From Calliopum simillimum (taxonomy: Eukaryota > Arthropoda > Insecta > Diptera > Lauxaniidae), in assembly GCA_951812925.1 (NCBI GenBank), contig OX638368.1, forward strand, positions 158,830,492 to 158,894,491: DNA of 64,000 nucleotides, written 5' to 3'. The first letter of the stretch is position 1. Every line of letters starts with the position of its first letter. The notes under the pieces are model-generated. The model searched no databases. It was not told the DNA's origin and saw only the letters and a program-made list of their open reading frames with translations. The position numbers and the translations under genes are program-made. Below, piece by piece: positions 13,085-23,805 of this stretch.

Positions 13085-13740
13085 AACATCTAAAATTTAA
13101 AAGTCCAAAAGTAGCGAAAAACTTGTAAAATATTGATAATAGCTCAAAACTATCGAAGATGATCTGAAATGTCGATAAAAGTACAAAAGCATCGAAAAAT
13201 ATTTATAATATCGGTAAAAGTATCAAAAAATATCCAAAATATCGGCTAAAGTCCAAAAATATCGAAAAAGATCCAAAAAAGTTTCCAAAACTATAGAAAA
13301 TCATCTAAAATATCGTAGAAACTCCAAAAGTATTAGAAACATCTTAAATATCGAAAAAGTCCAAAGTATCAAAAAAAAAAATCTAAAGTATCGGTAACAG
13401 TTCATATCGAAATCCATTCCAAAAATCGATTAAAGTCTAGAAGTGTTGCAAAACACCTTGTACAGGGGTAGTGCCAAAAAACATTGAAATATATCGAAGA
13501 AATCGGTAAAAGTTTAAAAGCATCAAAAACCCTCCAAAATGTCGGTAATAGTCCGAAAATATCCATAAAATATTCAATTTATTGGTAAAAGTACGAAAAT
13601 GTCGAAATTTTACCATTTCCCAAAAACCCAAAATACCGAAAAACATCCAAAACATCGGTAAAAGTTCAGAAGTATCGAGTAAAATCTGAAATATCGGTAA
13701 ATGTTCAGAAGTATCGAAAAACACCTAAAACAATGGAATT
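13085..13740. repeat. Degenerate minisatellite, ~38-40 bp period
   Basis: About fifteen loose copies of a unit of the form AAAATATCGGTAAAAG then TCCAAAAGTATCGAAAAACA. Copies differ in length and sequence, so this is an old array. Open frames on the minus strand are by-products. One short stretch near 13,445-13,480 (CACCTTGTACAGGGGTAGTG) breaks the pattern. Confidence 0.75.
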
Positions 13741-14155
13741 AGATTTCTGCAGGGGTCAACTAGCACAGAAAAAGATGGCAATAAGTCGATAAAACAAGTA
13801 GAGAAAAGTATTCAGAAAGCCTATAGACCGATTACACAATGTTCAGTTAAGACTTCACTGGTAACTTTTATTTACCTTTAAGCTGAAATTTAACTGAATA
13901 ATGTGAAAACGTTCCTATTCGTATCGCTTAATGTGTGTGGAAATGTCAAGAGCTTGTGAAGTTTAAGTAATATTTTTTTTAGTTGGAAAGCTTAAAAGCA
14001 CAGTGATGTCATCATTGCAAAAAACTATGTGAACGGAGTGTTACATAATTTCATTTTCCCACATTAATAGCCTAAAGTTTATAAAGAAAAATTCTTCACC
14101 GTAGCCAAATGTTAACTAAATATGCATTCAGTTAAATGTTACTCATACGTCAAGG

Positions 14156-16529
14156 TTGACGTTGTTTAAAAGCAATATTTTTTGGCGGCCATTACTCAAT
14201 TTTTATTTTTTCATAGAATCACTCATATTTAAATAAATTATACAAATATAATGCTTGAAAAGTACATCGGTCTCTGAATTTTATTTAATAGTGATTTTCA
14301 AATAATTGAATTAATTTACAACCCAAAATCGACATGTCTTTATTTTATTCAATTTTAGTAACTATGATTTTAACAAGCAAATTATAATTTAAATCCTTCA
14401 ACTGAAGCAAGCGTCTTCGTTCGGATTTTTTTTTTTTTTTTTGTAGCATAAAAAGTAGAATTCCTGTCCAAAATCGCTGTTATCTCAGAGAATTTCTAGC
14501 AAAATGTTTATATAATGCTGCTGCCGTTGCTTTCCAACTCAAAATTCTATGTGAAACTTCTGTATAATAATTACAACAACGCAAGTAGCTAAAGTATTTG
14601 ATGTTGCGAGGAAAGCAACGGCAACAAATCTCTTGGCAATAAACGCAGTAGCAGCAGTAGCTACTTACTAAGCAGGGAAGTTTCTGTGAACGTTATTGAA
14701 ATTTTCAAAAGCTGCCAGCAGCAGTAGCAACTTAAAATCCTTCTTTGTTAAAGCTGCTCAAAAGCATTTAAGACATTTGCTGCTACAGCAAAAAATACTT
14801 CGTTAATAAAAATGTTGTTGCCAATGCTTCCGGTGTGGCTGTTGCCATGATCTACGGTTCAATGTTGCTTGAATGTAAAATAAATTACATAGAAGCGTCG
14901 AATATTCAATAGAATGATGTGAATAAATATTTCTGGCGTAATATTTTGTAATTCTCTTTGAAAAATCATTCTATTCCCTGCTGTCTGTAGGGAAGATGAA
15001 AGTAATCACTTGTAAGTATCTCAAGAACTGTGCAAAGCGCTGGTTGAATTGGTTTCATAAGAATAGAATTGTGAGGTATGTAAATGGGCTTAAAGTAGCG
15101 GCAACATAACAAATGCAGGGATTTCAATTGAAAAAGATTAACCTGTGAATTGCTTAAATTGTAAGCATGGCATAAGTTTACTATGATCAAGGTACCTACT
15201 TGCACAAGAGAACAGATTTTTCCTAAATTTCTTTTACGTAAAAGCTTACTATAATTACAACAACCAACTACATGCCATTTTAATTAAAATATATACTGGG
15301 AAATTTAGCGAAAATCAATAGCCAAATGTTCCATTTAAGCCAAGAAACTCGGCATTGTTATTCCCAAATGCACAATTGACTTTATGGTTTAATTGTTAAA
15401 CCAAACTTTAATATCTTAATTACTCAGGAAGCCAAAATAATTGTGTACGTGTCATATTATCCTGCAATAATTTTTGTGACCTATTTATCAACAGACACAG
15501 CAGCATTGGTTTAAGTCTAAACTTCTAAAGGAAAAGTATAATGGAAAAAAAATCTGTAGTCAATTTAAGCAAAATTACTTTAAGAAGTGTTCTTTCTATT
15601 GAGGTACGTTTGTTTGAGAAAAAAATACATATTTCACATATAGAAGTTCATCAATAGATATATAGTAATCTAAAATAATGCAAAAATATATAAGATTTTC
15701 TAATTTCCTTTGTTTTAAAGCTTTAATATTTTTGTTGCATATTTACAAGTGCTTATTTAAATTTCTTTCAATGTACATATAATTTGGTGTTTTGTTTTAT
15801 TATAATCATGGTAAGAAAATTTATTTTCAATTTACAAAATGCATAATAATTGTGGCAGCAATTTGTGTAAGAAATCCTTTTCTTGCAACTCGGAGCGCTG
15901 GAATGTTGCATATTTAAAAGTTTAAGCCATATGTGCAGACGCCAACTCACACATACAGATTCTTACGACATAATTTGGCAGCAGATATATGTACTGCAAT
16001 TTTATGTGTTAAAGAGTAGACAACAATTGTTTAAGTGCTTAACAAAAACTATCAAAATAGAAGTATGTGGCTTTTTTAGTTAACAAAAGATATTTTGATT
16101 GTATGAAGATTGTACTTTTTAACGTTAATTCAAAAGAATCACAAAACTTAGGTAAAAAATTAGTATGAAGATTTTAATAACAATAAACGCCCGTAAGTAT
16201 GCAACAAAAATTATTTTTACTTAAGTTAAACTACATAGTATAAAGCTGCATATCTTTATGGCTAATACATATTACATTTTGCTATCAATTTCACTTAATA
16301 CTGTGACCTTAAACGTTGAGAATGCTACTAACCTATCTTGAGTTGAAGTTCTTGATATAGAAAGGTTTCAGTTTCAGAATTAAAGTACACTGTTAGATAA
16401 AAATGTCCAAAATTATAACCTTTCAAAAATGTAAATACAAAAACCAATTTTTTTTCCTTTTGCAGAGCATGCTCGAAAGCTCTTGACTTCCTCCTTTATA
16501 CATAATACAACACAAAAAGTACGCTAAAA
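14156..16529. other. Intron-like DNA rich in GCA/GCT triplets
   Basis: 14,515-14,860 holds scattered GCAGCAGTAGCAAC-type triplets, common in fly non-coding DNA and enhancers. No repeat ends, splice-flanked exon or RNA gene was recognised in the rest. Confidence 0.4.
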
Positions 16530-17290
16530 ACTGTTTTTTGATCAAAATTTTTTGTTTAATAAAAAATGGATACCCAAGGGTGCTTTAAAAATGAAGACTT
16601 TGTGTCCTTATTAAAATATTGGCGTTTAAAAATTGTAAATTTGTTTGGGGTATAGATAATATTAACGTCGATTAATATTAAAATCGATTTTTTTATGTTT
16701 CTCAATTACGCGGCCGGAAAAACGATTTTTTACTCAAAAGAATGGCATCTTACAAAAAAAGAGTATTAGGTAAAAAATGCTTAGAATTGTCCAAGGTATT
16801 TTTTCAGAATTTTTTGAGACATTTTACAATTTTTCAAAACTTGGTTAAAACAATAAAAAATAAAACTAAATTTCCAAAAATTCTGAAAATAATTGCACCA
16901 TTTCTTTGAAGGATTCCAAGCATTTTAGGTCTTATAAAATTTTTTCGTAGATGACTTGGTCTTGAATAAACCTAGCATTTTGCTGACGAACGTAAGCTTA
17001 ACAACTGAAAACTCTCAATTATTGGAAAACTGTAAAATGTCTAAAAAAATGCACATGCATCCTTTGAACAATTTCAAGCATTTTTTGCATTAGAAGCCTA
17101 GCATTTGAGTAAAAATCATTTTCCCGAACGCGTAATCAAAAAACGTAAAAAAAATCGATTTCGGGACCCGATTATTATCTAGTATACTCTATAAAAATTT
17201 ATAGTTTTTAAATGCCAACATTTTTGCAATTTGTTTCTCAAGCACCCTCAGTATCTATTTTGTAACCAAAAAACATGTTTTTTAGCCGAA
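16530..17290. mobile_element. 0.76 kb foldback element
   Basis: Arms of about 250 bases mirror each other. The left has ATGGATACCCAAGGGTGCTT, ATAGATAATATTAACG, CTCAATTACGCGGCCGGAAA and TTTTTTACTCAAAAG. The right arm reads the same list as reverse complement (AGCACCCTCAGTATC at the outer end). The short centre carries GGATTCCAAGCATTTTAGG. Single arms of the family occur at 11.4 and 41.9 kb. No coding frame. Confidence 0.75.
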
Positions 17291-18369
17291 ATGGGCTTCT
17301 CGAGCTTCTTGGTTTTTCTCGGAACGAAAAAAAAAATTATGCAGATATTGATTTTAAGAGTCCTTCTAATTTTTGAGTCGGTTTCGGGATGATTTCTTTT
17401 TTTTTTGCTTCATACAAAATCGAAACGATCTAATGTATATTAAGGTGGGCTGCCAAAAAAAAAAAAAATTTTTACGGAGACATAGAGAAATTTTGAAAAA
17501 TCGTTTGATGCAGAACTTCAACACTTTTTATGTAGTATTTTTGTGATTTTTATTTTTTTGTCTTAAGTATGTAGCTTAAGAAAAAAGTTTTCCATATTTA
17601 CACATTTGGGTTTTAGATCTAAAAAATCTAGCATTGTTGAAGTTTTCACCAGAGTCAAAATATTTTGGGAAAAGCCAAGGAACATACTCCAATGGTTACC
17701 AGAAAATGAATTTTTTTTTTTGTTTGGTTTTCGACTCTCTTTAATGTACAGTACTTGGAGACCGATCCCTGCTCGGTCAACAATCTAATCGTATTATTTT
17801 AGTCGATGTTTTTATTCATAGCTTTTTTTTGTTATGAAACTTGTATCTTTTCACTTCTAACGGTCATGCTTGCAAAATGATAAGTAAGCCGATAATAAGA
17901 AAAAACTCGGAAACCATCAAACCATATCAAAAACTAAAATTTTTTTATGGTGAAATAGAATGCCTTAAAATAAATAAATGGGATATGCCACGCACCCAAA
18001 ATATTTCGTCTTTTGTATGGCGGCTGAAATATCTTACCTTCAAAGGATCACAACTCGGAAAATAAGAATCTTATTGGAAAAATCCGGAAGGATATTTGAA
18101 TAAGGAAGAGTGTAACTATCCGATGCTATTAATAAAATAGAGTTTCACCTTTTCTTGTAGCTACGCTGTAAGACTGAACACAGCGTTTTCTTCAACTTCA
18201 AGCAAGGATATTTCAAAATCCTGCAGGTATAATGGCAGTTCTGCTGATGAAGACAGATTCAGCGTCAAAAAGTACATAAGACTGCATATAAGAATTAAAC
18301 AGTTCATTCCATTTTTTTTTTGTGCCTGAGTTATTAACTAAAATTTTTATTTGATAAAAAAGTGGGTGA
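17291..18369. other. AT-rich DNA, no gene seen
   Basis: Contains A- and T-runs (e.g. 17,457-17,468) and small open frames without known similarity. Nothing else recognised. Confidence 0.35.
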
Positions 18370-19085
18370 GGCAATTATTAAACAAAGCCTTCTTTTTGTT
18401 ATGCTTTAGATACTCCTGATCCAGATTCGCATACCAAATTTCATCAAATATGTTGTATCATTTGCGAGAAATTGCATTTAATGTGTTTTACTTGTATGGG
18501 AGGTTCCACGCGCACTTTCGATATTTAGCCTACTTTCAGGTCGTAGGTGCCTAATAGCAAGTAGACTCCCCACAGTTAATTTTAAAATGATTACTTTATT
18601 AGTTTTCTTTTTATACCGTATTATATTTTTCTAGGCGGTGCCACGCCCTTCAACGAGTTTTCCAAATATAATGGCATATAACATATTAATACTTTTTTGC
18701 AGAGGTAACAGCTCCTAAATTTTCATCAAAATTGTCGGAGTCGTTTTCGGGTAATATTGAATCAAATCTTTCAAGGGTTAAAAAGTGGGCGTGGCACTTT
18801 TTCGATCCCGCCCACTTTTTGTCTGTTACAAGGTATTATTAAGCCGTACCCGCTCACCAAATTTCATTTAAATATCTTGTATGGTTTGCGAGTTATGACC
18901 ATATCAAATTTAAAATTTAATGCGATGCCACGCCCCCTGGTAAGCATTTACAAAGTTCAAGCCTAGCTCATTCTTCATTGTATACTAATATCTAAAATTA
19001 TCCGAAGTTTCATTAAAATCGCTGTAGCCGTTTTCGAGAAAAAGTTTTGCCCGTTCCAAACAAACATACATAAGTACATACAATT
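18370..19085 (+). repeat. Second interspersed repeat family (CACGCCCTTCAACGAG), one unit plus tail
   Basis: The marks of this family are TATGGGAGGTTCCACGCGCA, GCGGTGCCACGCCCTTCAAC, a GGAGTCGTTTTCGGGTAATA block, a GTGGGCGTGGCACTTTTTCG block and ACCAAATTTCAT. Here they run once and are followed by a tail, CGCTGTAGCCGTTTTCGAGA and CAAACAAACATACATAAG. The two-unit copy at 31.1-32.0 kb lacks that tail. The GGGAGGT.CCACGC word is shared with the DINE-like family. The element type is unknown and it encodes no protein. Confidence 0.7.
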
Positions 19086-20039
19086 TTATCTCGTTTAAGA
19101 AGAGAAGATACATATGTCTATATAATTCTTTATAAATAACAAATACTTGCATAAGCACAAGTGTGCGTATAATACATTATGCATATTAATGTGAACGTAA
19201 ATGGGAGGTAATTTAAATTTAAATTAAAACATATAAACGATTTTGTCTGTCCATGTAAAGCTATGCATATGTGATGCTCCACATGAAAAGGGAGCTTTTC
19301 TTCTTTAACAAAATTTTACAAGAAATAAGTGATAAGGTACATTTTGAATATTGGTTTCAGCTTGATAAACAATATATGAAGATTTGACGTCTCCACAAAC
19401 AAATATTAAGGAAACTCGGCTTATGCAGGCAGTTGTTAAGTTAAAGTTTGACGCATTACTAAGAAATGATATAAGCAACAAAAAGGATTTGACTTTTACT
19501 TTTGTCTCTTCACAGAAGGGGCCTTATCTTGTACTTAACTTTTAAATACATTGTAGCTAGCATATTCATAAGCTAAGTAATTCGATGAAATTCAATACGA
19601 AGTGAATATTTCACAGTTTTTGAAAAATGAGCACAAAAATTAACTTTTTAACACTTTTTTTACTACCATATTTTTGGACTATGCTTCCTTATTTTAAATT
19701 TCTTTACAGATTTGAAATCATTACAAAAAATTCTACTTAAATGAAATCAAGATTTTCGTTTTTAAATCATTTCTCATATTTTCGAAAAATGTCTTTAAAT
19801 CTTGTCAAACTTTTCATTTTGATATCTTCAAACTTGGATTTTTTATTTTAGAATTTTAAAACGCCATAACTCAATGAATTTGTATAATTTTCCGGTTGCA
19901 GAGATGTCTTTTTATTCAAAGACAAGAAAAATCTGAAATCTTAAGAATAATACAAAAAAAAAAAAAAATATGTAACAAAATGAAAGAAATGAGTAGAAAA
20001 CAAATTTCTCATTTTTCATATTTAAGTATTGAATATTTT

Positions 20040-20460
20040 GCACTTTTTTTACCCATTATTCTAAAGTTTTAAGCATTTCTCGTCTTTGGTGACCCTCAAA
20101 CCATTTTTTTAAGAAAAAGGGGGTCAAAAAGACCCATAACAGCTGGTTATAATGGGTTAATTGTTCCTTGCGTAATTTCATTGTGACCTTGGAACAGCAA
20201 GTTTTAACGAAAATGAGAATTCAGAGATTTAAAGTGGGGTGAAATTTCGAAAATACATTTTTTGGGGGTATTTCAGCTAAAAAAAAATAGTATGAAATTG
20301 ATCCAAGGTTCCAATTTTTATTTTATCATACACCTTTATTCAAGGCGAAAAGTTTGATATATCGTACGTCTCATTCCCAACATTCTTGAGATCGTAATAA
20401 AATAAACACCGCAACAAGCCCAGATTTTGCATAAATCGACCTTGAGTGACTTTTAAATGA
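20040..20460 (+). repeat. Repeat family with GGGTCAAAAAGACCCATAA, copy 1
   Basis: CTCGTCTTTGGTGACCC, GGGGTCAAAAAGACCCATAA, TATAATGGGTTAATTG and TTTCATTGTGACCTTGG appear in the same order as in 45,955-46,480. The word GGGTC-AAAAA-GACCC is itself a hairpin. No coding frame. Confidence 0.65.
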
Positions 20461-20564
20461 TCTAAAAAAAATTTAGAAAAATCTCAGCTCACTTTCTGGA
20501 ATTTTTTCATTCTTTCTTTTTAGTACTGTTAAATATAATGGACATAATTACACATATTGTTTTA

Positions 20565-20985
20565 TTTTTTTAACGATGTCGCACCCGTTATTTTTTGCTG
20601 TCACACACGTTACTTTTTTAAAGCTTTTTTTTTTCAACTTAAATATCTCTTAATACAGCAAACTAAGAAAATTCTTGCGCAAAATATGACAATGAATTAA
20701 GTTAAAAGTTTAATTTTAGCCGTTCCATGCAAAATTTTGCGGATCTGTAGGATCAAATCTCATAAAACGAAAATAGCATACTTGTAACGTCGCACCCGTT
20801 AGCATTTATTTAGTACAAAAAAGCAATGAAATTTAATTTTGTTTGGAATACTTCTATTTGTCGACAAGATCGGGATAGTTGACACTTCTTAAGTTAAGGC
20901 ACCTTTCTGGTGAATTTATCTAAATTCTACTTTTATTTTTTAAAAATTGTTTTTAAACTGTCGCACCCGTTACTATGGAAATGCC
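20565..20985 (+). repeat. Diverged repeats marked by GTCGCACCCGTTA
   Basis: The 13-base word GTCGCACCCGTTA occurs at about 20,579, 20,788 and 20,961, with a relaxed version (GTCACACACGTTA) at 20,601. The sequence between the words is AT-rich and barely conserved. Spacings are about 209 and 173 bases. Confidence 0.65.
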
Positions 20986-21342
20986 CATATGTATCTCTGC
21001 TTTCTCTTCGATACTGCATGACTCGTTCTACACTGTACCAAAATTTTGCATTTCTATGACGACAACACGCAACTTTTAAATTGCTGTGGTTGTTTTTATT
21101 TCGCCAAAAGTACACGCATACATACCAGCATAGAGTCTAACATACACAAGGGGAAAAATATCAAGCGCTTCTTAAGAAAGCTCTTCAAAAGTGGTTGTTC
21201 CTATAGAAAATTATAAGAGAATGCATGATTTTTTGCAATGCACTTGAATATCAAAGCCTATTTGGGGAGATATATTTGTTTTAATATTTGAGTAGTATTT
21301 TAAAAAAAGAGAGGAAGAGAACTGTTTGAAAAAAAAAAAAAC

Positions 21343-21485
21343 AATAAGGCGATTCCTGAAAACGTGTAAAAGCCTCGAAAACCTCGTAAACTCGTAAAAC
21401 TGTCGAATTTCGTATTGATTTTGACAACTTTTATGAGTTTACGAGGTTTTTGAGACTTTTACACGTTTTCAGGAATCTCCTCAAT
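21343..21485. mobile_element. Near-perfect 143-bp hairpin MITE
   Basis: GATTCCTGAAAACGTGTAAA, AGCCTCGAAAACCTCGTAAA are mirrored almost base for base after a short loop around 21,410 (TTTACGAGGTTTTTGAGAC, then ACACGTTTTCAGGAATC). A shorter relative is at 57,427-57,514. No coding capacity. Confidence 0.8.
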
Positions 21486-21740
21486 ATATTATTTCATATA
21501 CAAAATTTATATGTACATACGTTGCGCAACAAGTTTGAAAGCTGTGTGTCTCTATGACATGGATCCAAATTTGATTCCAATCAAGAAATATTTTTCATTT
21601 ATTTATAATTTTTTTCTCTTTTTTATCTGTTTTTTAATTGCATTGAAATTGATTTTTTTTTTTTTTCAGCAAGCACCCGAATACCAAATTCTGTTTGAAG
21701 AGATATTTTTGTTACAAATTCTATTCCTCGGCATCATATA

Positions 21741-21856
21741 GGTTATTGGCCTAGAGGTCTAATAAGTCTGCAATTGTAATGTAAAAATAATATGTTTCTA
21801 TCACACCGACACCCGTTCGAATCATAGCCCGATCAGGTCGTTTTTTTTTTTTTTTA
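21741..21856 (+). repeat. tRNA-derived SINE-like copy with clear A and B boxes
   Basis: TTGGCCTAGAGGTCTAA fits the pol III A box (TRGCNNAGYNGG), and CCCGTTCGAATCATAGCCC fits the B box about 65 bases later. A 16-T run follows as possible terminator. Between them are ATGTAAAAATAATATG and TTTCTATCACACCGAC, shared with the copies at 10.5 and 27.5 kb. The A-to-B distance is longer than in a plain tRNA gene, as expected for a tRNA-derived SINE. Confidence 0.7.
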
Positions 21857-22037
21857 CTTGAGAAAACGCTTTCAAACAAGCGCTTCAAAAGGCTTTTTCC
21901 GAAAGACTGCGGTAAGTTTCAGAAACTAACATCCATGTTAAGAAGAAAGAACGTGTATTACGACGAGGAAGGGCTTATGGCTGAAAAACAAGCAATTCAG
22001 AAAGCCTTTGAAAAGATTATTTTTCACTTGGGTGTAT

Positions 22038-22533
22038 GTTTTTGCTAACAATTTTGTTGCGTTGTATTTATTCGCTTTCGCTGTATTTCGTTACTGTAAA
22101 TTAAGCATTCAGTATTCATGATCTTCATTAATTTTAAATGTTAAAAGGAAACACTTTTATCCTGTTGTCATTTATGTTTTGTTGCGCTGTTACTGCTATT
22201 TTTTCTCAGTTTTTTATTTTCCTCTTCATACGTTGCCAAGGCCTACTCATGTTGCTTCTGTCGCTGTGTTTGTTGTTATCGCGTCTGCATATTTAATCTA
22301 TTTGCCATGGCATAAGTTCATTTATTTAGCGGTGTTAGTGTTAGTATGGATTTTTGAGCTATGTTTGTTTTTGTATTTAGCAACGCTCAGGTGCTTTTTG
22401 GATACTGGCAGTGTTGCTTCAATACTTCAATGCCTAATATTCATGTTTCATTTATTTCAAGACATAACTACGGCAAAGCATATGCTAAATTGATTCAATT
22501 TCATAAGCTCATTTTAAAGTGAATTCAATGTAT

Positions 22534-22565
<32 letters not shown>

Positions 22566-22924
22566 TGTTAAAATGTCTCAGATTGGCAAAGATATATTTA
22601 ATTTACATAAAAAAAAAATAATAATCCACCCGTAAAAAGTGGTAGGTCAAAAGCAGCTTGGATCAAGTTTAAGGGAATTTAATTGTAGAATCGGGTAAAT
22701 CACAAGACTATTTACTCCTTTTCAGAGTTGTAGCCAAAAAAAAAAACTATTTATGTGTCCAACTCAGTAAACGCGAATGATGCGAAACTTATATTTGCAA
22801 AGTAGGCGTGTCATCAATTGAATATCTTTATATTTTTTGATTTGACTATGAAGCCTTCGAATGCTACAGGAAATTAATTGATTAAAATTTCTTTATGGTC
22901 TGGCATAAATGTTTTCCGTCTAGC
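22038..22924. other. Intron-like DNA with a TTTA microsatellite
   Basis: A (TTTA)n run lies at about 22,531-22,564. The 104-codon plus-strand frame at 22,179-22,493 reads as a string of hydrophobic residues from pyrimidine-rich DNA and has no recognisable domain. I do not call it a gene. Confidence 0.5.
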
Positions 22925-23084
22925 ATATGAGTCGCCCGAATTCAGAAGCACTTAAAAAAATAAATATGTTGTTTTTTTTTGGGATATTGGTATTTTCGGA
23001 GAGAGAGCTAACGAATCCAAAAATACCAATATGAAATAAATTTGGTTTGTCTTTTAACAGCTTATGCATTCGGGCGACTCATAT
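22925..23084. mobile_element. 160-bp MITE with ATATGAGTCGCCCGAAT ends
   Basis: The 17-base end ATATGAGTCGCCCGAAT is mirrored exactly at 23,068-23,084. An inner pair (ATATTGGTATTTTCGG and its mirror, with one change) extends the hairpin. Non-coding. Confidence 0.75.
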
Positions 23085-23099
23085 CTAGGTACTAATTCT

Positions 23100-23805
23100 T
23101 TGTTTTGACTATGAACTCTTTGGGTGATCTTCGAGTACCGCCCATACAAAAACTATATTCAAAATGCAACTTAAGGAGTATTTTTTGCGACAATGCAACC
23201 AAAATACTACAAATTGTAAGCGAAAGCTCTGAAAAAAAAACTGGACAAAATCAAAAAAGAGGGCGTGACAACTCCCATATAAGCAAAAGCTTCAAAACTC
23301 TATACTGAATGCGTTTTTAGAGATAATCGAACCAAATTTGACTCAAACACTGAGAATTATAAATGCAAACTACCAACAAAAATTAGATGAAATCGGACAT
23401 GGGGCGTGGCACTTCCCAAATAAGCAAAAGTTTCAAAATGCTATACTGAAAGATTTTTTTTTTTATTTATTTGGACTATCTCAAAAAACACTTTCACTAA
23501 AGCGTATAATGCTTCTAAAGTAGCATTTTAAATATATTTTTTGTATAGGCGGTAGGCGTGTCCGTCGACCGATTTTGCTCAATACCACAAGCTAACTTTG
23601 ACGACAATGTACCAAATATCATTGAATTATCTTGCTCAGTTGTCCACGGAAATGTATTTCTACGCACTCCCAGCCAGACAAACGGACATGGCTATATCGA
23701 CTCAGGAGGTGACGCTGATCAAATATATATGTACTTTTCTATATCTGCCACACCTCCTTTTCTGTGTTACAAACGGATGGACAAAGTGGGTGTAGGGTAT
23801 AAAAA
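23100..23805. repeat. DINE-like copy with head-to-head arrangement
   Basis: 23,100-23,450 carries subunits in reverse orientation (CCCATACAAAAAC, GGGGCGTGGCACTTCCCA). From about 23,465 the repeat runs forward: AAAAAACACTTTCACTAAAG, TTTTTTGTATAGGCGG, GGACATGGCTATATCGAC, CGCTGATCAAATATATA and finally GGGTGTAGGGTATAAAA. The switch lies in the T-run near 23,455. The overlapping open frames are only readings of this repeat. Confidence 0.75.

Larger units (their letters stand above)
21141..22037. mobile_element. Second element with AAGCGCTT words and SINE insert
   Basis: The left end CATACACAAGGGGAAAAATA is mirrored on the right (ATTTTTCACTTGGGTGTATG). AAGCGCTTCAAAAGG and the later body match the element at 9,967-10,810. 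It contains a palindromic MITE (21,343-21,485) and a tRNA-like SINE (21,741-21,856), so it is a host for later insertions. Confidence 0.6.

Noticed and set aside
13437..13724. 95-codon minus-strand frame
   Set aside because: Its repeated F/L/R pattern is the minisatellite unit in translation.
22179..22493. 104-codon hydrophobic frame on the plus strand
   Set aside because: The residues follow from T-rich, low-complexity DNA; no domain, no splice or promoter support.
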